Below the pieces are notes generated by a model. It had not been told where the DNA came from, ran no database searches, and saw only the letters and a program-made list of their open reading frames with translations. DNA of 64,000 nt. Source: Bremerella volcania. Its GTDB lineage: Bacteria > Planctomycetota > Planctomycetia > Pirellulales > Pirellulaceae. Where the stretch lies: positions 3,100,001-3,164,000 of the forward strand of contig NZ_CP036289.1 of the NCBI RefSeq assembly GCF_007748115.1, given 5' to 3'. The position numbers and the translations under genes were made by a program. Positions 1-8,186 of the stretch are shown piece by piece. The first letter of the stretch is position 1. Each line of letters begins with the position of its first letter.

Positions 1-612
1 GGACGCGCTTCTGTGCCAGCATTGGGGCCGATCCCGGTCAGGCAAAAGGCTGCCGCGGTAGAAACCCTTGCGCGGTATGAACGGCTATGGCGTCGCGAGT
101 GCCCTAGTCCGATTCCGGATTATCATCCGGACGCGGCAAACTGGGCGGCCGAACAGTTTTGCTTGGCGTGCCAGTTTGCAATCTTTCGCGACGTTGACGA
201 GCAAACGATGCGTGCGGCGCTGACAACATCGCTTGAAAGTGACGACGGTCCCGATGTCCATTACTCGGTCGACCTGGTGTTTCGCTTTCTACCGGATCTC
301 GTCAAGTTCGTTCACGCGGCCTCTAGTGACGACCCGCTCGAAAGCATTTTGCGAGGATGGGCTCTTCGATGGCCATTGTCTTCCGTGGGGTTGCCAGGTA
401 TCGAGGTCGCCGAAATCGATCACGGAGTTTTTTACCAAAGCTCCGGGCTTATGTCGTTGTATGTCGATCGAATCGTGACTTGCGCGGATCGGTCGCGGCT
501 CATTGATGACGTGGTGCGCGAACATGTATTGGCTGCCGTGGGAATGTACCCTGATCTGGCCCCGCATTTGGCATTAAATGAATACCTGACTGAAAATGGA
601 GAGATGGCGTGA
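1..612 (+). CDS. Small protein of a MoxR/bpX operon (5' partial)
   Basis: At least 200 residues. The frame is open to the left edge. A GTG at 13 could start translation, but no upstream stop codon overlaps it, unlike the junctions downstream, so the true start is probably outside the window. The protein is soluble, rich in Trp, Leu and Asp, with no signal peptide or membrane segment, and I recognise no catalytic motif. The stop overlaps the GTG start of the MoxR ATPase by 4 bases (GTGA), so the two are probably translationally coupled. From its position it is likely one of the small accessory (bpX-type) domains of MoxR-vWA-beta-propeller systems. That is inferred from context; I cannot assign it to a particular bpX family. 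Confidence 0.75.
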   Translation, partial: GRASVPALGPIPVRQKAAAVETLARYERLWRRECPSPIPDYHPDAANWAAEQFCLACQFAIFRDVDEQTMRAALTTSLESDDGPDVHYSVDLVFRFLPDLVKFVHAASSDDPLESILRGWALRWPLSSVGLPGIEVAEIDHGVFYQSSGLMSLYVDRIVTCADRSRLIDDVVREHVLAAVGMYPDLAPHLALNEYLTENGEMA

Positions 613-1787
613 GTTTTGTTCCTTCGCTAGAGGAAACGCCTCAGATTTTAGAGCTAGGCGTCAAGCTTCGCGAAAGCGTCTTGGAGCCCATGAAGCAGGC
701 TTTCGTGGGCAAGGACGAAATCATCGACCTGCTCGGAATCTGCTTGGTAGCCCGCGAAAACCTTTTTATCCTGGGACCGCCGGGAACCGCCAAGAGCGCT
801 TTAGTACAGCAATTGGCTCGGCGGATGGAAGGTAAGGTATTCGACTATCTACTCACACGATTTTCGGAACCGAATGAAATCTTTGGCCCATTCGATATTC
901 GGAAACTGCGCGATGGCGAACTGGTCACCAATACCGAGGGAATGCTGCCGGAAGCGACGTTTGTGTTCTTGGACGAACTACTCAATGCCAATAGCGCTAT
1001 CCTCAATAGTCTGCTCTTGGTCCTCAATGAACGCATCTTCCGTCGAGGTCGCGAGACACGCCATCTGCCGACGTTGATGGTGGTGGGGGCGAGCAACTGT
1101 CTGCCGCAAGACGAAGCACTGGCGGCCTTGTTCGATCGATTCTTGCTCCGGGTCCGTAGCGACAATGTTCATCAGGAACAGCTGGCCAGCGTCTTATCAG
1201 CCGGGTGGCAGTTGGATACGCGGCGGAATGACCTTACCGCTGAGGTGACCGTTGAAGAGATTCAGCGGCTCAACTCGCTCCTCGCTCAGGTGGACCTCTC
1301 CGGCGTGCAGCCCATTTATGTCGATTTAGTGCATCGGCTGCGGCATGTTGGGGTTGCCGTCTCGGACCGTCGGGCGGTCAAACTACAAAGAATATTGGCA
1401 GCGAGTGCCCTGCTCTGCGGTCGGTTGGTGGTGAATCGCACCGATCTTTGGGTCTTGCGTCACATTTGGGATCGGGAGGAGCAACAAGACGTCCTCTCGG
1501 CGATCATCGACGACGTTCTTCGTGAAGCGACCGAGGAGGAAGTCGCTACGAGTCACCCTCGTAGCCAGGATAACGATACGCCTGACGCCGAGCGTCTTGC
1601 CGCCGAACTGGAGCGTATTGCAGATCGGATCGAACGTGGCGATTTGCCGAAGACCGACCGAGCATACATCCGAGACCAACTGGGACTGCTCGCCGCGCGT
1701 TGCCAGTGGGTACGCGAGGCGCAACAACAGGCTCATCTCGAGACGACCGTCAATCAGCTATTAGAGCGTCTGGGAGCCGAAGCGTGA
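609..1787 (+). CDS. MoxR/RavA-like AAA+ ATPase
   Basis: A 392-aa AAA+ ATPase of the MoxR branch. The Walker A motif GPPGTAKS lies at residues 56-63 and Walker B FVFLDE ends with D122-E123. After it comes the MoxR-type stretch NANSAILNSLLLVLNER, with the inserted element before sensor 1 (GASN). The C-terminal third is helical, as in RavA-like proteins. MoxR ATPases usually work as hexamers with vWA-domain partners, remodelling or activating target proteins. The start is GTG, overlapping the stop of the preceding gene, and the stop overlaps the GTG of the next gene. In this operon it is the NTP-driven engine, and the likely partners are the vWA-like/propeller and bpX proteins encoded downstream. 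Confidence 0.93.
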   Translation: MSFVPSLEETPQILELGVKLRESVLEPMKQAFVGKDEIIDLLGICLVARENLFILGPPGTAKSALVQQLARRMEGKVFDYLLTRFSEPNEIFGPFDIRKLRDGELVTNTEGMLPEATFVFLDELLNANSAILNSLLLVLNERIFRRGRETRHLPTLMVVGASNCLPQDEALAALFDRFLLRVRSDNVHQEQLASVLSAGWQLDTRRNDLTAEVTVEEIQRLNSLLAQVDLSGVQPIYVDLVHRLRHVGVAVSDRRAVKLQRILAASALLCGRLVVNRTDLWVLRHIWDREEQQDVLSAIIDDVLREATEEEVATSHPRSQDNDTPDAERLAAELERIADRIERGDLPKTDRAYIRDQLGLLAARCQWVREAQQQAHLETTVNQLLERLGAEA

Positions 1788-2503
1788 CAACCTTCGTGTG
1801 GAAGCTGCATCGCGAGGCATGCGAGCTACTCGGTATCGTGCGAACGCAGCCGAGCTTGGAGGTGTGCGTCGATGGGGACACGGTGTGGATTCGCTGCAAG
1901 GATGCGAGCGATGATTTGCAAAGGGCGTTTATGCAATTGCCGGTGGTTCATAGCGTAGCGACGGACGACGGCCAATTGATCGAGCGGGGCATGCGTGTTC
2001 CACGTGGGTACGTTGCCGGAGGGCCGTGGATGCCAATCGCGGAGTGGATGAGAGTTACTTTACCGGTTGCCGGCCTGAGCGGACTTGCGCCCAAGGCTAT
2101 TCCCTTGGAAATGGTTCGTAGCGAGGAATTTAAAGCTTCGCAGTTGCTGCAAACGGATATTCAAGCGTGGGCCAAGTACGCCGCCAGCGCGCCCCGAGTA
2201 CGACTTGATCATCTCTCTTTCGCCGTTGCAGAGGATAGTACTGTCTTCGTAAGAGGAAAACCTCTGCCTCCGATTTCAGGAAGACGGCTTGTCGTGCAGG
2301 GACGCGTTGCCGTCGAAGCTGGCTGGACTTGGCGCCCCGCCCTAGCTGTCGAGGTTCTCGAGGCGACGCTTGCCATCGAGCCCGGGAACTTTGCGGTACT
2401 GGTTGGTGACGGCGGTTGGACGTTGCTATCGGAAGAGGTATTTGTCCAGGCGACCCGTTCTGCTGTCCGATCAGCCTCGGAGGAACTCGGCTATGTCTGC
2501 TGA
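1784..2503 (+). CDS. bpX2-like domain protein of MoxR ternary system
   Basis: A 239-aa soluble protein. The GTG start at 1784 gives the same 4-base GTGA overlap as the previous junction; an in-frame ATG at 1700 would need a long overlap into the ATPase gene and is less likely. The middle reads RVRLDHLSFAVAEDSTVFVRG then KPLPPISG, and the protein ends with a FVQATRSAVR block. From memory these resemble the bpX2-type domain described next to MoxR, vWA and beta-propeller genes. No nuclease, protease or nucleotide-binding motif is visible. It probably acts as an adaptor or substrate-recognition subunit; that role is inference. The family assignment needs a profile search. Confidence 0.78.
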   Translation: MTTFVWKLHREACELLGIVRTQPSLEVCVDGDTVWIRCKDASDDLQRAFMQLPVVHSVATDDGQLIERGMRVPRGYVAGGPWMPIAEWMRVTLPVAGLSGLAPKAIPLEMVRSEEFKASQLLQTDIQAWAKYAASAPRVRLDHLSFAVAEDSTVFVRGKPLPPISGRRLVVQGRVAVEAGWTWRPALAVEVLEATLAIEPGNFAVLVGDGGWTLLSEEVFVQATRSAVRSASEELGYVC

Positions 2504-5243
2504 TATGACCAAAGCGCAGAAATACCTGTTGCCGCCCTCCAGATCGTTTTGGAAGTGGTCGGACGACGGCGAAGTCATCTGCTGGCATGATGACCGCACG
2601 ATCATCTTCAAGGTGGAGCTGATCCAAGTATTACAGCGATTGGCGCCGATGGGACTCCCTTCTTTGTCGAGTCTGGTGGTGACGTTGGCCTCGATGCGTG
2701 AAGGCTGGGCGGAATCCATTTCAGAGGTCATGGGCAGCGTGGAAGTTTACGATCCGTCTGCCGAGTCGAGCCAGCTTATTGAAAGCGTTCTGCTGGGTGT
2801 GGGGGGGCTCGGCAAACTGGCTGCCCTACCCCAGAGTTTGCGAAGCTCGACCGAAGTGAGAGTTACCATCTGTCAGATGGTATTCGAGAATGTCAGATCG
2901 GTGCTTTCCGCCGAGGAAGCTCCCGGCGTCATCCAGTACCTGACCCATGGTATGGACGAAGTACTCGCGACGTACAACTCTCCGGGCTTTCAAGTGATCC
3001 CCTTCCGAGCTCTCTCTCTGGCTGACCTGGTCCAGCTCAATCGAGGTCTCGAAGGAGTCGACGAGAAGTCCATTGAGCTGCGGAAGCGGACTTCTCTCGA
3101 CGAACTGCCTCAGGCGGCGGAGATTGAACTTCCTCAGTCGCAGCAGATGCGAGGTCTGCTGGACAAACTGCAGCACGATGAAAGTCTGCAGGGAGTTGCC
3201 AGGCTCGCCAAGCAATTGATGGGGGCGGTGTCGCTGCCGCGAAAAGTCTCGGATCCAGATGAAGTACCAACCGGCGGGATTTCAGACATCTCGAACCGTG
3301 GTTCGCTCGATCAATTGATGCTGACCGAACTGGCGCACGATGATCTGACGCTGGCGGTGCGTATTAGTTCCAATGAAGCTCTCTACTTACGCCGAGAGTC
3401 TCCACCTCAGGCAACATGGCGCGAGTTCTCGCTCTTCCTGGATTGCGGCATTCGCATGTGGGGGGTCCCCCGCTTTTATGCCACTGCGGTCGCTCTGGCA
3501 TTGGTTGCGAACGCGGAGGAATATACCGTTGTTAGGGCTTTTCGCGCCGATGGCGTTCACTTGAAGGAGGTCGACCTTTTGACGCGTGACGGCATCGTCG
3601 AGCATCTGCAATGTCTGCAGGCTGAGCTACATCCGGGAGGGGGGCTCAAAGCGTTAGCGGCCAAGTTGAACCCGGAAGAGGAAAGCAACCCGGTTCTGAT
3701 CACCACCCACGACGTCGCGCACGACAAGTCGTTTCAAGAAGCACTCGCCGCCCAGGCGTTTCCCCTGCTGTATCTGGCGACCGTGAATCGTGATGGGTCC
3801 ATGCGACTCGAGCAACGGGGATTGCAAGGAAGGAAGCTACTGCGTGAACTGGAGCTGAATCTTGAGGATCTCTACGGCAGCAAACCGAAGAAGTTGCCGG
3901 CGCTCGTTGAGAAGACGTGGGGCAGCGACCTTCCAGCGATCTTTTCGATAAGACCATTTCCGCTTCTGCTCTCGGTCAACATTACCAGTGACCAGCAGAT
4001 GCATCTCGGTGAGCATGGCGTGCTCGGCATTACCAAAGATCGACGATTAATGCATTGGCACCGCAAGGAGCATATTGGTGCGCGGCAACTAGCCGATGAT
4101 TTGCCTCCCGGCCGACTTCAATGGTTCCATTTCGACGAACCTTCTGACTTGGTGAACGCCATCGTTGTAGAGACGAATTCCCGCAAGCAGTCGCTGTTAG
4201 CAGTTCAACTAGGTGGTCAAACAACTTTGGCCGTCGACCTGCAGACTTCCAGCGAATTCATTCCGTTGGCATGGAATGGAGGAATGCTCCTAGGGCAAAA
4301 GGGTGCCAATCATCTTTGTGCGATCGACACAACCTCAGGAGAAGAGGTGCAGTCGACCGGAATTCCGTCGTCTTGGAAGCGATGTTCGGGGCGATTCTAT
4401 CGGAACCCGCGTAGTGACGAATGGTGCGCGGTATCGTTCGACGGCAAGACAATCCGCATGGAAAAGGTTTTTTCAAGTCCTCATGAGAAGACGCCATGGC
4501 TGATGCACATTTTTGAGTGCAAAGAGGTCGAAGGCCCAATCGGCCTCACGCACAAAGGGGATATATGCTTCACCGCAACGGGGGAACTGTGGGAAACGCA
4601 GATTCCCAAGCAAAGCGTCAAAGGCATAAGCCTAATAGGCCAGCATGCGAGTCGTCTTTGCCTCACGTCCTCGGGACTGGGAAATTACCTGGTCGACGTG
4701 CATAAAAGGACGGTTGTCTCGGCGAAGGGAAAGAACACCTCGAGTCTGCTTTTTGGTGAATCGATGGCGTTCATCTCCCCAAGCAATACGCGTCATCGCT
4801 TTACCCACATCCAGGTGTGCGAAAATGAATCAGGACAGCTTCGGCTCGGGCTGATCACACGACGCGGCCAAAGGATGATGATCGACTGTAGTCATGGGAT
4901 CATTCATTTACGATTCCCTCGCGAATCAATGACCACCGAGACGCAACTTCATCGCCCCTTTTCGCCCCTTAAGATTCCTGAAGTTGGATACCAGGTCAGT
5001 CGAGCAGTCTGGAATGACGGAAGTGAGGCGTTTTTGGATAGTCGCGGTCTACTCCATCTGCGATCGGCCGATCACACGATCCCGGAAGTGACCATTGCGT
5101 TGACCGACGGTGTCGTTGCAGGCTGGGTATCGGACGGACGGCTGTGGGGAGTTCATTACTTTACCCAGCAGCAACCTCATCGCGATGTGGACGCAGAGAT
5201 ATTCGAGCAGGCAATACTCGGATTCTTGGAGCAGTTAGTCTGA
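2493..5243 (+). CDS. vWA-like / beta-propeller protein of MoxR ternary system
   Basis: A 916-aa protein starting at ATG 2493, 8 bases after a GGAGGA ribosome-binding site and overlapping the previous gene by 11 bases. The N-terminal 300 residues are mostly helical. A segment from about residue 311 to 455 has the alternating pattern of a vWA fold: FSLFLDCGIR at the first strand (D317), then a helix, then VLITTHD, then FPLLYLATV. The MIDAS consensus DxSxS is replaced by DCGIR, so metal-dependent adhesion is doubtful. Residues about 500-890 have repeated strand-rich units with Trp and Gly turns, typical of a beta-propeller. It likely pairs with the MoxR ATPase as the vWA partner while the propeller binds a target. 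The fold calls are by eye. Confidence 0.8.
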   Translation: MSADMTKAQKYLLPPSRSFWKWSDDGEVICWHDDRTIIFKVELIQVLQRLAPMGLPSLSSLVVTLASMREGWAESISEVMGSVEVYDPSAESSQLIESVLLGVGGLGKLAALPQSLRSSTEVRVTICQMVFENVRSVLSAEEAPGVIQYLTHGMDEVLATYNSPGFQVIPFRALSLADLVQLNRGLEGVDEKSIELRKRTSLDELPQAAEIELPQSQQMRGLLDKLQHDESLQGVARLAKQLMGAVSLPRKVSDPDEVPTGGISDISNRGSLDQLMLTELAHDDLTLAVRISSNEALYLRRESPPQATWREFSLFLDCGIRMWGVPRFYATAVALALVANAEEYTVVRAFRADGVHLKEVDLLTRDGIVEHLQCLQAELHPGGGLKALAAKLNPEEESNPVLITTHDVAHDKSFQEALAAQAFPLLYLATVNRDGSMRLEQRGLQGRKLLRELELNLEDLYGSKPKKLPALVEKTWGSDLPAIFSIRPFPLLLSVNITSDQQMHLGEHGVLGITKDRRLMHWHRKEHIGARQLADDLPPGRLQWFHFDEPSDLVNAIVVETNSRKQSLLAVQLGGQTTLAVDLQTSSEFIPLAWNGGMLLGQKGANHLCAIDTTSGEEVQSTGIPSSWKRCSGRFYRNPRSDEWCAVSFDGKTIRMEKVFSSPHEKTPWLMHIFECKEVEGPIGLTHKGDICFTATGELWETQIPKQSVKGISLIGQHASRLCLTSSGLGNYLVDVHKRTVVSAKGKNTSSLLFGESMAFISPSNTRHRFTHIQVCENESGQLRLGLITRRGQRMMIDCSHGIIHLRFPRESMTTETQLHRPFSPLKIPEVGYQVSRAVWNDGSEAFLDSRGLLHLRSADHTIPEVTIALTDGVVAGWVSDGRLWGVHYFTQQQPHRDVDAEIFEQAILGFLEQLV

Positions 5244-8083
5244 TGGATGCGGTATTAAATCTCGAATTCTCGGCACATAACGACTGCCCTACCACTTGCT
5301 GGTACGTCGCTAGCGATGACGCGCGCGATTGGGTCGATGCCGCATTGGAAGGTTTCCTGCCGGGGAATCAGCTTGCTATTCGTATCTTACCGGTGCCTCA
5401 ATCGGCGCAGCGGCGAGACCCAATCGGAGCCGTAATGTTCGGTCCACGTGTTGTTCATAACGTGTGGCCGAAGAAGTGCCTTCGTTATACACACCTAACT
5501 GAACGATTGATGGTGCCTGTTGAGTCTCAGCTGAGCGCGGAAGTGACGGCGGACGAACTTAACAGTCAATTATCTGATCCGTGGGTCTATGTATGGCATC
5601 CGCAGGCCGGACTCGTGGCGTTTGAACCAGAAGATGTTCTTACGCTGGCTGACTTGATTACGCATTGCTCAGCAAAGCCGCCGAATCTACTGCCTGTCGA
5701 GCCGGGTACGCACTTACCATCACGCATGACCGCGATTTACCCGGCGATTCCTCCGACCATGCAGATGGTTCTGCGAGAAGGACAAGATGGAATTGGCACC
5801 AAGGGAGAAAGCGGTGAAAAGATTCCACCGGGTGACGGCGAGGCGAGGCCAGGCGTGGCTAACTCGCTTGGGCGAATCGGTCTCTCGGTTTTCAGTGCTG
5901 GTTTAAATATGGCGTCGGCTGCCGGTGAGTTCGTAGGACGCCATTTGGGATCTGGTAGCGGCGCTGCTGGCGGACCTGTTGGAAGCGGTACGACCGGCGG
6001 TAGTGGCGAAAGCTGGCTGGAGCAGCTTAAGGAGTGGACCCAGCGCCGACTCGAACATTTGAACGAGGCGGTCCTCTCGGAACGCGAGAAAGAGATTAAT
6101 CGCCTGATGAACCTCCTGGAAATGAATCCGGACGAGGGCCTGAAATGGGCATTGCCCATTAGCGGGGAAGCACATCGCGGTATGGCGACTCCTTCAAGCC
6201 ATTTGGCCCAGCGCAATCCTAATTTCAGCTTGGGTGGCCTGGGAGGGGGAGGTCCTGCCGACCATTGGGATCTGTCGTTTCAGCGGCAGCAGGAACTAGT
6301 ACAGAAGTACCGCGAACTGGCCAACCGCGAGATCGGACTGGGACGTTATCGGCGCGCAGCGTACATCTTCGCGGAACTACTTGCCGACTATGGTTCGGCA
6401 GCGGATGTCCTCAAGCAAGGCAAGCACTGGCGCGAAGCTGCCCTGTTGTACAAAGACAAGCTCAGCAATCCTCGCTCGGCGGCGGAGTGCCTGGAACAAG
6501 GAGGCTTCTGGACGGAAGCGATCGAACTTCATCTGGAGTTGAAGCAGTATGTCAAAGCCGGCGAATTGTATCGCCAGTTGGAGCAAGAAGACGAAGCCGT
6601 CAAATGCTTCGAGATCGCCGTTAGCGAATGTCGGGATCGGCGAGACTTCCTCGGCGCGGCAGATTTGCTTGAGAATAAACTAAGTGATCTTCCGAGAGCG
6701 ATTACTTCGCTGGAAGATGCCTGGCCGCATAGCAATCAGGCCACCTCAGGACTACGGGAATTGTTTTCCGTATATCAACGTCATGGGCTCCATGAGAATG
6801 CGATGGAAACCATCGAACGTGTGCGAAGCGGCTTCACTCCCCCTCAAATGCAGGTTGCCTTGGTCGAAACGCTGTCTGATAAGGCGAGTAGTTACCCCGA
6901 TCGTAACGTTAAGCATTTGGCGGCGGATGCAACGCGCGTGGTGGCGTCGAAGCTCTTGAGCCAACCCCGAACGATGGATCGAAGTCGAATTCTTCAAGCC
7001 GTAAGGCGACTTCAGCCGGATGACCGCCTGCTTGCACGAGACTGTCTGCGCTTTGGTCAACAAAAGAAGGAAAAGATCCCAAAAGCGACACCGCGGTCGC
7101 AGAATATGGTTCGTATCTGTTTTGAGCGGATGATCGAACTGCAGCGTACCACGCCTGAGTGTGAGTCGATTGCATCCGCTGTATCGGCCAACGTGATCTT
7201 TCAGGCTGTCCAGAATCAAGCAAGCGGACACTTGAGGATCTTTCGCTTGGCGTGGGAAGATGGATTCCAATCGGTGAAGGAATGGAAGAATGCACCGATT
7301 CGGCCCGAGAGTCTTTCGGCGTTCGCGGTGGATCCTAATCGACCCAATCGAGTGTACTTCAATACCCTACTCTGCGATTTGCTTGACCCTCCTTCGGTGA
7401 CATTCCCGCAGGAGGATCAAGTTCCCTTTGAAACGAACCTGGCATTCTTAGGCCGGCATATGTTCGGCGCGAGTCTGACTTCACATGGGATTCTGTGGAT
7501 GGTTTATCGCAATGTGACCGGCGAACTCACATTGAGTGCCACTGATCAGCGTGGGAAGCTTGTGAGTACTGTTTCCCTGCACGGATACAACGAAGTGGCC
7601 GCATCGATCATTGATTCGCCGACGAGGGTCTGCCCCATGCATGCCACGTCGAAATACGTCTACGTTGGACTCGGCGGCGATCTGGTAGTCCATGATCATG
7701 ATGCGACTCGTTCTGTCACGTTGGATCAAACGATCTGTCGTCTGGTGGGATCGTTTCCTAATACACGTCCACGGCTATTGGTTTCGCTTGAACAAGGAGC
7801 GAGGATCTATTGGGATGACTACGTCGATGGACGGGCATTCGATTTCGCGACGGAGCTAAATAGCCCTTACCTGGCGTTTAGCCGCGGCGGCAATATCATC
7901 GCGGCGTCGGATCGGGCCTGTCAGATTTATTCAACGCGAAATACCAAAATGGAACTGGTGGGTGAGCTTCAGTTGGGGGCTGCTGTTCGTGGGGTAATCA
8001 CCGGCAATGCACCGGAACAGTTCGGCATTGTGCAAAAAGACGGGCGAATTGCGATTTATTCATGGTCGGCACCAGGAAACTAA
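5243..8083 (+). CDS. bpX6-like / TPR-like / beta-propeller protein
   Basis: A 946-aa protein. ATG 5243 shares one base with the previous stop (TGATG); an in-frame ATG at 5144 would lie inside the upstream gene. The N-terminal 160 residues contain VWHPQAGLVAFEPEDVL, which resembles the bpX6 domain of MoxR-vWA-beta-propeller systems. A Pro/Gly-rich linker with a hydrophobic patch (around residues 180-270) follows, then a charged coiled helix, then helical repeats at about 345-560 rich in Ala, Leu and Tyr (TPR/Sel1-like: GRYRRAAYIFAELLADYG, EAALLYKDK). The C-terminal 300 residues are strand-rich and propeller-like. It is the last gene of the operon. It may be the scaffold or effector that the MoxR ATPase acts on; this is inference. 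Confidence 0.8.
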   Translation: MDAVLNLEFSAHNDCPTTCWYVASDDARDWVDAALEGFLPGNQLAIRILPVPQSAQRRDPIGAVMFGPRVVHNVWPKKCLRYTHLTERLMVPVESQLSAEVTADELNSQLSDPWVYVWHPQAGLVAFEPEDVLTLADLITHCSAKPPNLLPVEPGTHLPSRMTAIYPAIPPTMQMVLREGQDGIGTKGESGEKIPPGDGEARPGVANSLGRIGLSVFSAGLNMASAAGEFVGRHLGSGSGAAGGPVGSGTTGGSGESWLEQLKEWTQRRLEHLNEAVLSEREKEINRLMNLLEMNPDEGLKWALPISGEAHRGMATPSSHLAQRNPNFSLGGLGGGGPADHWDLSFQRQQELVQKYRELANREIGLGRYRRAAYIFAELLADYGSAADVLKQGKHWREAALLYKDKLSNPRSAAECLEQGGFWTEAIELHLELKQYVKAGELYRQLEQEDEAVKCFEIAVSECRDRRDFLGAADLLENKLSDLPRAITSLEDAWPHSNQATSGLRELFSVYQRHGLHENAMETIERVRSGFTPPQMQVALVETLSDKASSYPDRNVKHLAADATRVVASKLLSQPRTMDRSRILQAVRRLQPDDRLLARDCLRFGQQKKEKIPKATPRSQNMVRICFERMIELQRTTPECESIASAVSANVIFQAVQNQASGHLRIFRLAWEDGFQSVKEWKNAPIRPESLSAFAVDPNRPNRVYFNTLLCDLLDPPSVTFPQEDQVPFETNLAFLGRHMFGASLTSHGILWMVYRNVTGELTLSATDQRGKLVSTVSLHGYNEVAASIIDSPTRVCPMHATSKYVYVGLGGDLVVHDHDATRSVTLDQTICRLVGSFPNTRPRLLVSLEQGARIYWDDYVDGRAFDFATELNSPYLAFSRGGNIIAASDRACQIYSTRNTKMELVGELQLGAAVRGVITGNAPEQFGIVQKDGRIAIYSWSAPGN

Positions 8084-8186
8084 CCCCATTGATCGACGGT
8101 ATGTAAAACGATCTGGTTAAAAAGGAATCCGTGAGATACGATTAAGAGTCCTGCCTGCTGTTTTCCCTGCCCTTAGGCCCCCGCCG

